Made by a program: the position numbers and the translations under genes | Source of the DNA: Hydnum rufescens UP504 | Lineage: Eukaryota; Basidiomycota; Agaricomycetes; Cantharellales; Hydnaceae | Assembly: GCA_014904985.1 (NCBI GenBank) | Contig: MU129082.1 | Span: forward strand, 44,211 to 108,210 | Length of the DNA stretch: 64,000 nt | Direction of reading: 5' to 3' | Notes under the pieces: model-generated | What the model saw: the letters and a program-made list of their open reading frames with translations, nothing else | Database searches by the model: none | What the model was told of the DNA's origin: nothing | Part shown: in pieces, positions 10,263 to 22,339 of the stretch | Numbering within the stretch: the first letter of the stretch is position 1 | Layout: every line of letters starts with the position of its first letter

Positions 10263-12330
10263 AGAACTCGCGTCGAGCTCTCGGGCTCAGTGTTCTGCTG
10301 CTCGCGTGCCTCGGCGGCCCTGGATTTTGTCCATTTCAGCCTCTTTCGTGAGGTGCGAGAGCGAGAACACTGCTTATGTTAAACCTAACAGTTGGGGACC
10401 TAGGACTCGTACACAAAGATGATGCAAGCTGCTGCTGCGGCTCTAACTATATCGTCGTTCCTTGCATACTTTGCCGGTTCTTTTCCACTCTCACGACATG
10501 TATTGCCACGCATATCCAAATGTCACTTCTGGGTTTTCCTCGGTTAGAATAAACGTGGTATAGCGAGATATTCATCGAGACGTTCATTGCAAATGCCAAT
10601 TCCACTATGAACGGTTCCATCGAAGGGAGAGTACCTCGATCCTGTTCTTGAGGACTGACGCTGGCCGGTATCTAGTTCGCTCAAGTATGTTCTAGTATCA
10701 CCACTCGTGTACATGCTTCATCGCGGCTTCAAATCAGTGCACAATGCGGACAATAATGCATTTATCCTGGATGTCACGTAAATATGAAGTACTGCAAACT
10801 GGATTTATTTTACGCATGTCCTCAGTGCTATCAAAGAACTGAAAAAGAGAAACAAGTCCAAAAAAGAGAGGGATCCAAAACTATTCCAGGCGTCAGGCTT
10901 TCCTTGGCGGCCGCTGGATCTACGATCCAACACAACAGGAGCTGCGCGGATCCTGCCAGCATGCGGTTCAGAGGGGGGAGCTAGGACGGGAGATGAACAG
11001 GCCGGGCGAGCAGGAGACGGATTGGAATGGGCTTCTATATCGTGCGCTGGGCGGCTGTGTGTGTCTACAGCAGGCCCGGAGCCGGGACAGGACTCGGTCT
11101 GTGAGCCGGTGGAGGCGACTGAGGCGGAGGGAGCGAAGAAGATGGGGGTGGAGGTGGTCCAGGATGACCGGAAGCATCCTAAAACGCGGCAAAAGTGGTT
11201 CTTCCCAGAATGAAACCTTGTAGCTATAGGTGGAGAGTGGTGATCGGCGCCGATGGAGCGCGAGGTTAGTTTTCTCCTCCCTTCATCTCGTCAGATATCT
11301 TCAATTGATGCGTCGCTCAAACAAAGGAATTAGTCAAAAATACCTCGGGATCAACTTCTGGGGTGAAACACTGCTTTTCTTGTCACTGATGTAGAGATGG
11401 AAGGTCTTGGTCGTCAGGTGAGGTTTCTGCTCTCACATGCACTGTCGATCGCTAGTTTTTAACGCTCTCTTTTCTCATGAAAGTATTGGGCCGCGTATGG
11501 AAGTACCACCACCAGGTTGTATGCCTTCCTTTTGCGCGATGATTTCGAATCCTCGGGACCGACAGGATGGTATTGCCACCCATTGTATCGCTCAGGGTGC
11601 TGGCCTTTCCCATGGGTCCAGCTCCTCACTTCTCAGTAGTGGGTAACGGGACCCGGGAGGAAATTCAAGAGGTCGTCGAGATACTATGTAGGTCAATTTA
11701 GTGTGAAAGGATCCCTTGTGATGAAAGTCTGTCTCCGCGCTCGCTCCTGTCGACATATGAAATGAAGCACATGCCTCCCATCAAGGAGATGCTCGAGTTG
11801 ACGACGAACGTACACACCCAATCAATGTCCGACAATGACTTGGCTTCCAAGGACGTGTCCCAGAGTGTCAATCCAGGTTTCGTGCGTGACCATATATATT
11901 CAAGCAACTAGGGGTGAATTACCAATGGAGCGAGGTCGTCTTGGACCAGCATCTCCATAGCAAGAAGGTCAACATCGGAAACAAGGTGTACATGCCGTAT
12001 GGGAATGAGGACGAGCGGATACAAGCTGGGGACCGCGCTCCAGATGCCCCCAATCTCGTACTCGTGCCCCCTCCCGCCGAGCCGACAACGATAACGATCT
12101 CCTGACGGCTTTTGCCCATACCGCGTTGGTCAACTCCACTTCAACTCGGACATCTTGCATGCGCTTGGAAAATACAAAAAAGATGGTGATCACCTCGTCG
12201 ATTCGTACCTTGTTCTTCCCGGGAATGCCCCTGGTGGGAGGTCGGGGAGAGTGGTTGGGTATGAATCGGGTGCTCGTTGATACTCGAGGTCATGCCCGGA
12301 GGGCCTCGCCCTCGGTCGTTGTCATTCGAC
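9768..12330. repeat. Segmental duplication beta, copy 1
   Basis: This stretch is nearly identical to about 46465-48900. It carries a relic TPR unit, an unassigned stretch of about 900 nt and the middle plus C-terminal part of a degraded FAD monooxygenase on the plus strand. B and F therefore share the same upstream neighbourhood, as A and C share alpha. Confidence 0.85.
10263..11190. other. Unassigned part of segment beta
   Basis: Several short plus-strand frames are open, one beginning MMQAAAAALTISSFLAYF and resembling a hydrophobic leader, but none continues as a recognisable protein. The stretch 10740-11000 resembles the minus strand of 35600-35990, so a second, inverted, diverged copy exists. 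No function can be assigned. Confidence 0.45.
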
Positions 12331-12400
12331 GCGACCTACTTTGGTGCATTTGTACATGATACTCAAGGCATAGAGAAATACTTTTCAAAAATATTTGTCC
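11190..12400 (+). pseudogene. FAD-dependent monooxygenase, middle and C-terminal part, copy 1
   Basis: Around 11242 the frame reads IGADGARG, the GD/GADG motif that contacts FAD in PHBH-type hydroxylases. It is followed by a GTTAGT donor and, after the intron, by a decayed LGI.F.GE block and an EGLGRQ block. Near 11780-12090 come MLELTTN-like sequence, LGVNYQWSEVVLDQ and GDRAPDAPNL, typical of the thioredoxin-like C-terminal domain of phenol 2-monooxygenase-type enzymes. Stops and frameshifts lie between the blocks, and the N-terminal FAD-binding start is absent here. This is a pseudogene by inspection. A better preserved copy is at 47905-48895. Confidence 0.65.
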
Positions 12401-13574
12401 AGCCTTTTTGTGGCTGCGGAATTACTAGGACACTCACACATCCCTGTGATCCCTTGATGCTACGAAAGTTGTTCGCCTCAGTCCTCTGTCGTGGCCTCGT
12501 GGCATCGATTCAAGAATTTCCTGGAAGATTGGCAACGCGGAAAGTCGCTGCAGTCGTCGATGCAAATCCGCCCTATAGGCAGCTTTCGGAGACCCGGGAG
12601 CATTCTGTCGAATCTTCGCCTGGCGAATATCTGCGGCGCACCGGATGAGGATCGAGGATATGCGTGACCAGTCAGCCAACTCTGATTACTAGAGGAAGAC
12701 TGACTACTTGTCATGATCAGTTCACGCATTAGACTTGACTCTGAAGCATGCGAGAAGACACCGTATCCGCTCCTATTGCTTTTCGTCATCTACCCAGGAG
12801 GATGCACACGATCCCTGCCTCGTCGCATTGAGTTCACGCTCAGAACCCTCAAAATTCTTCATGTATTGTACCCTATTTCCGATTACGGAACACTCGAGAT
12901 TGTCTGTCCCCAGTCACTCACGCTAGCAGTTTGTCTGACCATACTGGATATGGTGGAGTCTCTTCTGCAAACCTACGAGGTGGCGGCACTCGGCACGCTC
13001 TGCAGACTCATGGGCGGGGGCAGCCATCTCTCGTACATCATCACGCGTCCGCATCACAGATGACCATTCGCCTTCCGAATTACAGTGTATGCTGCAGTAT
13101 GCTTTTGGGAGATGTTGTCCCGTACTGGCATCCATTCATGTTGGCACCCTCGGCGTGGCGAAGAAGTGAGGTGCTGCCAGTGCTTCTCTCCCGAACATCG
13201 TTTGATGAAGGCAGGAGAGTAAGCAGTGAATCACGCGGGAATATATATGGCCTCGAGACAGTGATCGAACAATGGACGGTTTCTAATGGCTTGGGCTGAT
13301 CATTATACCTTACATCGCGACCAGAATCACCCTCTATTCTAGTTCCCTTTGCCGATATCCACTTGTCGCGATGGTCGAACACTCAAGTCTGAGCTACATC
13401 TACGACAAGTCCTTCAACGTGATTTTTTTTTGTTTTAGGGTTTGTTCTCATTTCTAGGCGGTTATGTTTGCTGCACATTCATTGCTGAATCGAAGAATGT
13501 AACGCAATGGATCTGGAGCCCAGCCCTCTCAACCCGTCATTGTTCGTGTCTGGTCTTTTTGATCCCAAGGCAAG
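12401..13574. other. Mixed single-copy and dispersed repeat sequence
   Basis: About 12820-12890 and 13220-13574 match 40060-40130 and 40700-41045. The sequence between is not repeated elsewhere in the window. Short open frames on both strands could not be linked to a known family. One conserved plus-strand phrase, FTLRTLKIL followed by a GT, could be an exon end. Confidence 0.45.
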
Positions 13575-14071
13575 AGTGCCCCCCTGCTAGCTCCTACAGT
13601 ACAGTAGACGGTATCCGGGCTCACTTATTTTAGGCAAAAAACAAAACATGGGCGATGCAGAACGCAGGCCCTGCATTGTGCTGCAATCGGAGATTGAAAA
13701 ATAGCGCGACGCAGGAGGTTTTGAGGAGCTCTGCCTGTCCTCTTCGTCATACGCATCGACTGATTTCGGTGGTGTGATATTTACCTAGCATGGCCAGATA
13801 CAATCCCCCTGAAGTCATGTTGGTTTTGCAGATACTGTGTACCTTCCGATCACTGTAGTGTTTGGAAAACAGTGGTATTGTCCATTCAACGCGTGTTGTC
13901 CCTTCCGTTTCCTAGGTAGCTACAAATTAGCCATAGGCAAGTCAAATCCACCCACTCCAAAGAACCCTCAGAAATAATCCAACCCAGCCCTCCAACCATG
14001 TGTCATAAAGTGTGTCCCTCCCTACTCTTATGACAAACTGAAAAACCTTCAATAGGTCTTTGCAAACCCAT
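13575..14071. repeat. Dispersed repeat R3, copy 1 (upstream region of a small gene)
   Basis: The same block occurs at about 26210-26760 and 41040-41560. It starts near CCCTGCTAGCT, contains an AT-rich tract with A and T homopolymers, and ends in the first exon of a small gene. Here that exon reads ATG TGT CAT AAA (13998) followed by GTGTGT...AATAG and GTCTTTGCAAACCCAT, where the assembly gap begins. It is treated as the promoter region plus first exon of the small gene, not as an LTR. Confidence 0.6.
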
Positions 14072-14702
14072 NNNNNNNNNNNNNNNNNNNNNNNNNNNNN
14101 NNNNNNNNNNNNNNNNNNNNNNNNNNNNNNNNNNNNNNNNNNNNNNNNNNNNNNNNNNNNNNNNNNNNNNNNNNNNNNNNNNNNNNNNNNNNNNNNNNNN
14201 NNNNNNNNNNNNNNNNNNNNNNNNNNNNNNNNNNNNNNNNNNNNNNNNNNNNNNNNNNNNNNNNNNNNNNNNNNNNNNNNNNNNNNNNNNNNNNNNNNNN
14301 NNNNNNNNNNNNNNNNNNNNNNNNNNNNNNNNNNNNNNNNNNNNNNNNNNNNNNNNNNNNNNNNNNNNNNNNNNNNNNNNNNNNNNNNNNNNNNNNNNNN
14401 NNNNNNNNNNNNNNNNNNNNNNNNNNNNNNNNNNNNNNNNNNNNNNNNNNNNNNNNNNNNNNNNNNNNNNNNNNNNNNNNNNNNNNNNNNNNNNNNNNNN
14501 NNNNNNNNNNNNNNNNNNNNNNNNNNNNNNNNNNNNNNNNNNNNNNNNNNNNNNNNNNNNNNNNNNNNNNNNNNNNNNNNNNNNNNNNNNNNNNNNNNNN
14601 NNNNNNNNNNNNNNNNNNNNNNNNNNNNNNNNNNNNNNNNNNNNNNNNNNNNNNNNNNNNNNNNNNNNNNNNNNNNNNNNNNNNNNNNNNNNNNNNNNNN
14701 NN
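14072..14702. other. Assembly gap (631 N)
   Basis: This is a run of undetermined bases. From the flanks it should contain the rest of the small gene that starts at 13998 and the 3' flank of copy C. The stop codon of copy C lies just outside the gap, so the gene itself is not cut. Confidence 0.99.
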
Positions 14703-14712
14703 GAAGTACTGG

Positions 14713-16716
14713 TCAATCTGCGCTTAGTGAGTGGCGAATGCTCAAGGCCTCCTCCTTTGCCTTGAGGGCCCCTTCATGGTGGCCAAGTATTGAAAGACGA
14801 TCGGAGTGGTTGCTAAGAGAATGAGCGAGATCTGGGAGGAATACTTGGGGGCGATCTGCGGCTAGCAAGCGATAAATGGCCAAGGCCTCCTGATTTGCCT
14901 TGAGGGCCTCTTCATCGCGGCCCAATTTTGAAAGACGATTGGAGTGGTTGTTAAGAGAATTAGCGAGATCTGGGTGGAATACTTTGGGTCGATCTATGGC
15001 TAGCAAGCGACGAATTCCCAAGGCCTCCTCACTTGTCTTGAGGGCCTCTTCATCGCGGCCAAATTTCGAAAGACGATTGGAGTGGTTGTTAAGAGAAGCA
15101 GCAAGATCTGGGAGGAATACTTCGGGTCGATCTGTGGCTAGCAAGCGATAAATGGCCAAGGCCTCCTCATTTGCGTTGAGCGCCTCTTCATCGCGGCCAA
15201 ATTTTGAAAGACTATTGGAGTGGTTGTTAAGAGAAGCAGCGAGATCTGGGCGGAATACTTCGGGTCGATCTGTGGCTAGCAAGCGATAAATGGCCAAGGC
15301 CTCCTGATTTGCCCTTGAGGGCCTCTTCATCGCGGCCAACTTTCGAAGACGATGGGAGTGGTTGTTAAGAGAACGAGCAAGATCTGGGAGGAATACTTCG
15401 GGTCGATCTGCGACTAGCAAGCGACGAATTCCCAAGGCCTCCTCACTCGTCTTGAGGGCCTCTTTCATCGCGGCCAAAGTTTGAAAGCTGAACGGAGAGG
15501 TTGTTAAGAGAAAGAGCGAGTTCTGGGCGGAATACTTCGGGTCGATCTGTGGCTAGTAAGCGACGAATTCCCAAGGCCTCCTCACTTGTCTTGAGGGCCT
15601 CTTCATCGCGGCCCAATTTTGAAAGATGATTCGAGTGGTTGTTAAGAGAACCAGCGAGATCTGGGAGGAATACTTCAGGTCGATCTGTGGCTAGCAAGCG
15701 ATAAATGGCCAAGGCCTCCTCATTTGCCTTGAGCGCCTCTTCATGGCGGCCAAATATTGAAAGATCAATGGAGAGGTTGTCAAGAGAAAGAGCGAGGTCT
15801 GGGCGGAATACTTCGGGTCGATCTGCAGCTAGCAAGCGATAAATGGCCAAGGCCTCCTCATTTGCCTTGAGGGCCTCTTCATCGCGGCCCAATTTTGAAA
15901 GACTATTGGAGTGGTTGTTAAGAGAACTAGCGAGATCTGGGAGGAATACTTCGGGTCGATCTGTGGCTAGCAAGCGACGAATCCCCAAGGCCTCCTCATT
16001 TGCCTTGAGCGCCTCTTCATCGCGGCCAAATCTTGAAAGATCAACGGAGAGGTTGTTAAGAGAAAGAGCGAGGTCTGGGCGGAATACTTCGGGTCGATCT
16101 GCAGCTAGCAAGCGATAAATGGCCAAGGCCTCCTCATTTGCCTTGAGGGCCTCTTCATCGCGGCCCAATTTTGAAAGATGATTGGAGTGGTCGTTAAGAG
16201 AATCAGCGAGATCTGGGTGGAATACTTGGGGTCGATCTGCGGCTAGCAAGCGACGAATTCCCAAGGCCTCCTCATTTGCCTTGAGGGCCTCTTCATGGCG
16301 GCCAAATTTCGAAAGACGATTGGAGTGGTTGTTAAGAGAATGAGCAAGATCTGGGCGGAATATTTCAGGGCGATCTGCGGCTAGCAAGCGACGAATTCCC
16401 AAGGCCTCCTCATTTATCATGAGGGCCTCTTCATCGCGGCCAAATTTCGAAAGAAGAATGCAGTGGTTGTTAAGAGAAGCAGCGAGATCTGGGAGGAATA
16501 CTTCGGGTCGATCCGCGCCTAGCAAGCGACGAATTCCCAAGGCCTCCTCATTTGCCTTGAGGGCCTCTTCATCGCGGCCAAATTTTGAAAGATCAACGGA
16601 GAGGTTGTGAAGGGAACGAGCGAGATCTGGGCGGAATACCTCGGGTCGATCCCCGGCCAGCGAGCGACGAATATTCAGGCCTCCTCACTTGCTCTCAGCG
16701 CCTCTTCATCACGGCC
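14713..16716 (-). repeat. 138-nt TPR units of copy C
   Basis: Fourteen full units and a terminal half-unit, the same number as in F. Units alternate between an NNLS type and an NNHS type over much of the array. Confidence 0.85.
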
Positions 16717-18206
16717 CAATCCCGAAAGGCGAAGGGAGAGGCTAACAAGAGCAACAGCAAGATATGATTTCTCCCCTACAGCGCGGCATAGGACCACTGC
16801 CATAGTCTGTACCTCAAACGCCTCCCCCCAAAGACCCAGATCATGCAAATTCCTCGACAGGTCATTCATCTTCCCCGCCAGCATAGCCGAATCCAATTGG
16901 ACCTCCCTCACATCATGCAGCTCGTTCAGGAGTTGCAATGTCGCCGTGACTGTTTCACGAAGTTGATGTGTGGGGTCCCCAGTCGGCTGCTGGTGAGTTT
17001 TCCATCTCACAGCCTGCGCTTCGACATCCGTACGGACCGAAATATGTGGCAAGACACCCCGGACTTCCGCCGTAAGCTCCGAGATCTGGCTTGTGAGATA
17101 TGAGACATGGCGATCATGCCCAGCTCGCAGTCCAGTCATCCCCACATCCCTGTTTTGTCCCCATCAGTCTCTTGATGCTATATTGAACCAAGGGGGCCCA
17201 TTACCTTGAGCCCGGTGCTGTCGAGGTCGCCCGTAACCCGATCTCCCCTAGTCGTCTTTGCACAGCCATGCCGATTTGCTCAATCACTGCCTGACCCGCC
17301 GGAAGTTCGAACAAGTTGCGCAGTCCTTCCAGCATAATTGAGGCCTAAAAATTGAATTTAATATCATTGGATTGTCGATAGCCCCAAGTTACTCACCGGT
17401 GTGTTTTCAGAGGCTAACAGGGGTCTTGCTGAGGCCGATGGGCCCGGAGATGCGGTCGTCCCTACTCTGTGCGTAGGGTTGGGTGCTGTTATCGATGTCA
17501 CGATCTTTACAATGACATCAGCTCACTTTCGCCAGGTGAGATGGGACCTGTTGAATACACTACTTACTTGGAACACGTGGAAACAATCTGTGAGATTCTG
17601 TTCGTGCCTCGATATCGCACTTATAATTTGATCACGCTGGATGTAGCTCCTCCAAAGATTCAAACTCGACCATCGCTTTGCATCAGCACAAATTGCCATC
17701 AGGTTCCTACGGCCGAAAGAGATATATTTCATTTGAGAGATTGTAGAAGGAAATCGAGATGCATACCGCCTTAAAATGAATAAGCTTGACGCTATTGTGG
17801 TATTATCGAGGATGTTGCTCCCCTTCAACCCGTCCACAAAGCTCTCAAGAAACTTTGTGACCCGAACTATGAGCTGCGTGCATCCATCTCTTCCGTTGCG
17901 CATGGTTTTAACTTCCTCGATTACCTCCGCTACGACGTCGAAAACTTGAGTGAGGGGACCAGAGAGTGCGCGCGGAAGAGCTGGCATATCACGGATTATG
18001 GAAGATAAAACGAGAGCGGCGTCCCATCCTGGGCTGGCGTTCTCATTGAGGTAATCTGGATATGATTGCTGAGGCGTGCTTGGAGGTTCCAGAGGTGCGG
18101 AAGTGGATGGTCGGTTACTACGACGGTTAGGAGAGGAATCATTGGACGGGGCTGAAGGCGGTTGGACGCTGCGTTTTCTCCTCGAGAAGGGTCTTCTGAA
18201 TGGCAT
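14713..18206 (-). CDS. MLKL-NTD-like + TPR-array gene, copy C (two or three small frameshifts)
   Basis: Exon 1 is 18206-17767, intron 60 nt, exon 2 17706-17568 (139 nt), intron 223 nt, exon 3 17344-17205 (140 nt), intron 55 nt, exon 4 17149-14713 (2437 nt, exactly as long as in F). Exon 1 encodes the disordered N-terminus (RRKRSVQPPSAPSNDSSPN) and the helical bundle (LTQVFDVVAEVIEEVKTM...). Exon 3 encodes an amphipathic helix (LEGLRNLFELPAGQAV). Exon 4 encodes the helical linker and 14.5 TPR units. The frame is interrupted near 16677 (one G short), near 15312 and 15345, and near 15462, with net change zero. That balance suggests base-calling errors in an otherwise intact gene of about 1051 residues. 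No NB-ARC is present. The role is inferred from domain resemblance only. Confidence 0.8.
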
Positions 18207-18239
18207 GAGGCGTGGGGCAGTCGAGAGCTAGGGAGAAGA

Positions 18240-20640
18240 CTTGAAAGCGAGGCGAGGCGCTGGGATACGAGGCGGTGCGAGGCGAGAGGGATGAATCATC
18301 ACCTGCCCATTGAGGATTTATTCAAATCCTTTGAAGGCCTGCACAGCTCCAAGTAATTACTAGTACCCAGACGAAGTACGCATTATCCTCGATAAGTTAG
18401 GTGATTTAGCCATCGACAAGTCCCTGGATCAAGTTTTCCCTATTGAAGCTGTGACTGCCAGATGCTCTCCCCAAGCGCTTAGCACAGGTCGTTGAAGGTC
18501 GTTTCATAAGATCAGTTCCCGTAATCGGGAGTATTTCATTTTGGCGGATGCTTTTCCCCTTATTTTCCTTCCCTATTGTCGTCTCGGACGTTCCGTCTAG
18601 CTGTTCGAGTTTCCTTATTCCAGTATTGCCGGCCAGAATGGCCTTGCTACTACGGCTGCACAAGCTCAGTTTGTCTATGCCTTCGCGACTGCCCTCAAGG
18701 GAGGTTCTCGAGTTTTATTTCCTCACCCAAAGCTGCTTCAGATGGTGCCAAACGACTTCCGTTTCCCTTGACTCTGATGAGCACTGACCCCAATCGTCAC
18801 GGCGTTCTTACCGGTGTTTTCATAAACTACAGTCTTTGACTGGTTGATGAACCACCACCGCAGATCACCGTCAACTTGTATCATATTCACTCGCTCTTTC
18901 CGGTGCCTCAAGGGGGTGTGTTGTAGTTGCCTTCGCTCCGTACCGCTGTTAGATTGGTCTTGCACGTTTGAGGCTGGAATCCTTGACTCGGACTTTGTCG
19001 CCTGGCGTAAAGGAGGTCTTCTAGATGTATCATGCATACGATTCCGTCACTCATTACTCTCGGATCCGCGTGGAGTATCTGGTTCGTCTCTGACCTCGCC
19101 ACTCTCGCCACTATTTCCCAGAATCACCACGCCTGTGGAGTACTCTTCTCCCCGGTCGCTCAATCAGCGGACATTACTGTAAATATTCATGCCCTCTGGA
19201 TTTGTCTTGATCACTTCCCCATGGTGGCTGAATTTCAAAGGATGGGTAGCGAAGCTGACACGAGAGTGAATGCGACCTACACATAATATTTCGGGTCGAT
19301 CTGCTTCCAGGACGCAGTAAATGTCCGTTATTTGCCTTGAGTGCTTCCTCACGGCGACCGGATTTCGAATGATCTATGGAGAGGTCGAGAACTCGGGTTC
19401 GAGCTCTCGGGCTCAGTCTTTTGCTACTCGTGTAGCTTATCGGGCCTGGATTTCGCCCCTTTCAGCCTGAGCCTCCTGCGTGAGACACGAGAGCAAAAAC
19501 ACCTCTTTTATGTAAACATAACAGCGGGGACCTAGGGCTCTCATACAAGCAATGACGCATGCAGCTCTAACTATATCGCTGTTCCTTGCATACTTTGGCC
19601 AGTTCTTGTCGACTCTCGCGCCATATCCAAATGTCATTTCTGGATCCACTAGCGGATCGTCTAGCTGAGCATTCGATGGCCTGACCTTGTGAATAAGTCT
19701 ACAAGGGCCCTTGAAATATGGCTGAACTCTGGGATGAGCTTACGCGGTCCTCTCAGACCCTGCGGTACTGTAGGACCTGTGCATAATTATTGCAGGGTGT
19801 TGGCCCGACAGCCAACCCCTCGACGCGCACACGCACAGCCTTATTCTTCTGTACATATGAGGTGGAATATCATGGTGTACGTGTCCTTCAACGTCTTCAT
19901 CCACACATGTCATCAGCCCCAAGTACTCATTGTAGGTTGTCCGACTGGAAAATACCCGACGTGTGATTCTGATTCCATATAGGTTGGAGCCAGGCCATGC
20001 ACGTCCCTCCCCCCCCAATACCAAATTTACGGTAATTTCTCACTGACGCGGATGATCCCAGTGGTCTCGCGGCCGCCCTTGTTCTGCGCAAGAATGGGAT
20101 TCGCTGTCCGCCTCCCAAGAAGAGGCACCGTTATTTTCTTTTCGATCTCGTAGAGACTCTGCAGGAGCGACTGAATGAATACAATGCCTATCGATTTCTC
20201 CATACAACGTAACATTTCTGTGTCTAACGTAACTGCTACGGGGTAGGGAAACTTGGACATTGGTCTCCGCCATCGTATGCGTGTACATACTTGGATCCAC
20301 GGCGGATCGTCCAGCTGAACATCCGATGGCCGACCTTGGGAAGAAGTGCTACAGAGGCCCTTGAACTGTGGCTGAACTTGCGGATGAGCTTACGTGGTCC
20401 TATCAGTCCCTGCGGCACCGTAGGACCTTACATGATTGTTGCAGGCTGTCGGCCTGACATCAGCCCTTGGCGCGCACACCGCACAGCCTTAATCGTCTAT
20501 ATGAGGAGGAATATTGTAGCGTAGTTGACTGTATTGCGCCATCCGAATACAGAATACAGGATGTTGTGAAGACATCAACTTAAATCTGTTGGTGTTCGAG
20601 ATGCTCCCGCAACCAACAAAGTCGTTGATTGGAACTACTG
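18240..20640. repeat. Segmental duplication alpha, copy 2
   Basis: This is the partner of 2690-5100. It includes the GAGGCG-rich leader of C, a relic TPR unit (about 19220-19390), the internal direct repeat pair and the FAD monooxygenase N-terminal fragment. Small indels relative to copy 1 are scattered and fall in no conserved reading frame, so the segment does not seem to be under coding constraint now. Confidence 0.85.
19905..20155 (+). pseudogene. FAD-dependent monooxygenase, N-terminal fragment 2
   Basis: This is the duplicate of the fragment at 4389-4640. The strand phrase PQVLIVG is followed by an intron-like stretch and then DDPSGLAAALVLRKNGI, slightly closer to the GAGPSGLAAAL.L..NGI consensus than the first copy. 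The initiator region differs (CATCAGCCC replaces CATCACCCC). It ends without a continuing frame. Confidence 0.6.
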
Positions 20641-21520
20641 CTCCCCAGGATCACCAACGATCTGAAGGGGGCTTGCTTGATCGTGCGACGATTCCTGCTT
20701 TTTCAAATTCTTGTTGCGTTCCACCCCACGCTTCAAGAGCAAGACATCGGGACTTCCCCCGTCGGAGTCTCTGTCGCGACTGTTTCTCGAGGGGTCCTGT
20801 GCGTCTGATTTGTCCTCTTCATCGGATTCTCCTACTGTGTTGGGTTCATCCTCGGCCCCTGTCTCGCGCTCTTCATTCTCTTCATGCTCTTCATCACCTG
20901 CTTCTGAGTCTTCTTCAGCTTCGCCCGACAAGTCTGATGGTGTGACAACTAAATCATCTGTGGGAATGCATCCAATGGCTTCAGCTTACTTTCCTCTTCC
21001 CTGTAATCGGAATCCTTTGGATCACCCATGACCGTGTTCTGATGGATTCCTTCGCCCTTCGGAGCCTCTCAACCGTAACCAACAGCACCATTCACCCGAA
21101 GTCACGATGAGAATGACGGATTTCTGGGTGCGGTACTCGTTGTCGAGGAAAAACTGCTCACCTTGCTGCACCGCCTCTTTCTGCGCTCAAAACATGATCA
21201 GGGACAAACTTTTCTCGAAGGCTTTACCGGTAAGGCGACGGCTAGCTGCTCGTTTGATCTCTATGATCACGGGCACGCTTGCTCCTTTGACTTTGAACTT
21301 GTCCCAATCAGAAGCTTCCCATAGGGTCATAGAGCATTGTTTGGACGCCCATTCTTCCGAGCCAGATGAGGCGAAGAACGACGATATCCGGAATTCGCTC
21401 ATCACGGTGGCCTTGTTCAGAGGAGAACGGGTCGTCTGGTGCATGAGTGTGGTGGAATCGTCGATCTTGAGTTGCCGCAAGTATTGCCGGGTTATCGAGG
21501 TTTCCGCTCTTACGCGCACT
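20640..21520 (-). pseudogene. Decayed protein gene with an EIK (PD-(D/E)XK-like) motif and an acidic tail
   Basis: On the minus strand from 21519 a frame gives SEFRISSFFASSG, then VPVIIEIKRAASRRL, where a hydrophobic strand ends in E-x-K as in PD-(D/E)XK nucleases. After one in-frame stop it continues as AQKEAVQQGEQFF, then KSVILIVTSGEW. Beyond about 21050 a highly acidic segment follows (DEEHEENEERETGAEDE). The combination of an EIK strand, an alternating helix and an ILI..SGEW strand resembles uncharacterised basidiomycete proteins with nuclease-like folds. Stops interrupt it. The family assignment is a guess from fold pattern only. Confidence 0.4.
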
Positions 21521-21870
21521 GTCGATCCATACTTTTTTAACGCACTCTTTCCTCACGAAAGTATCGGGCTGCATATGGAAATGCTACCACCGGGCTGTAT
21601 GTCTTCCCCATGTCGCACGGTGATTTTGAACGGTCGTGACAGATTGCACGGCGTTGGTTCTCATTGTACCCTTCAGAGTGCTGACTCTGCCTTTGGGTCC
21701 AGCTGTGCTAGTGGTGGCCTTTGGACTTGCCATCGTGACGACCTTGGACCTCACCACCCTTGTCACACGCCGAACGCTCCAATCACCGTTAATAGAGGCC
21801 GAGAATCGAGGGAAAAACCGCGACACTGCTCGAAGACAGGTCGATCTCCAAGAGCCACTATGTGACTACC
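21480..21870 (+). pseudogene. Diverged fragment of the segment-beta monooxygenase region
   Basis: The stretch with ALFPHESIG and PPGCMSSPC matches plus-strand sequence at 11437-11600 and 48135-48300 (ALFSHESIG, PPGCM). It is a third, older piece of the beta segment and overlaps the end of the minus-strand nuclease-like remnant. It is not an intact gene. Confidence 0.5.
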
Positions 21871-22339
21871 TCCGTCGGGACCAGGCCCTGTGTGTCAGGG
21901 ATTGAATCCCAGATATCGATGCTATCCCGAAGAATTCGCCGGCGATTTGACTGTACTGAACTATCTCTAGAAATCTTCGGGCTTGTAGATGCATATATGA
22001 TGGATGGAGGTTCACTAGAATATGATTCTGAGAGCGACGCAGTGATCATGCCGAAATTAGCATCTCATCCAATTTCCATGAACGCATAGACCGATGTCTG
22101 TTTAATTGGTACCCAAAGATTCGATTCACATTATTTTGCAAGGGTGAGACGTACGTGTGCGTAAAGTGTCACCTGTTGTATCCGGGCATTCCGAGTCCCC
22201 TCCCCCAAGCCCTCCTTCGTTCCCTAGTTCTTCACTTGGTTCTTCATCACATACGGCAGAAAAGCAGTGATCCATCCAATCCAATTATTCACATGGGGCA
22301 CGGAAAATGACGCAGGTAACAGCGCAGATGCGGAAAAAA
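21871..22339. other. Intergenic, nothing recognised
   Basis: This is the 3' side of the UTP14 locus. Short frames occur on both strands, without motif or repeat relationship to the rest of the window. Confidence 0.5.

Noticed and set aside
13575..14071. R3 blocks (13575, 26210, 41040) as solo LTRs of a retrotransposon
   Set aside because: No TG...CA ends, target-site duplications or internal gag/pol were seen; each block leads into the first exon of the same small gene and lies inside larger duplications.
14060..14824. Long frames on both strands across the N run
   Set aside because: They consist almost entirely of undetermined bases and carry no information.
21107..21865. A 252-codon plus-strand open frame as a real gene
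   Set aside because: Its first half is antisense to a more protein-like minus-strand sequence and its second half is a beta-segment fragment; composition is not coding-like and no motif is present.
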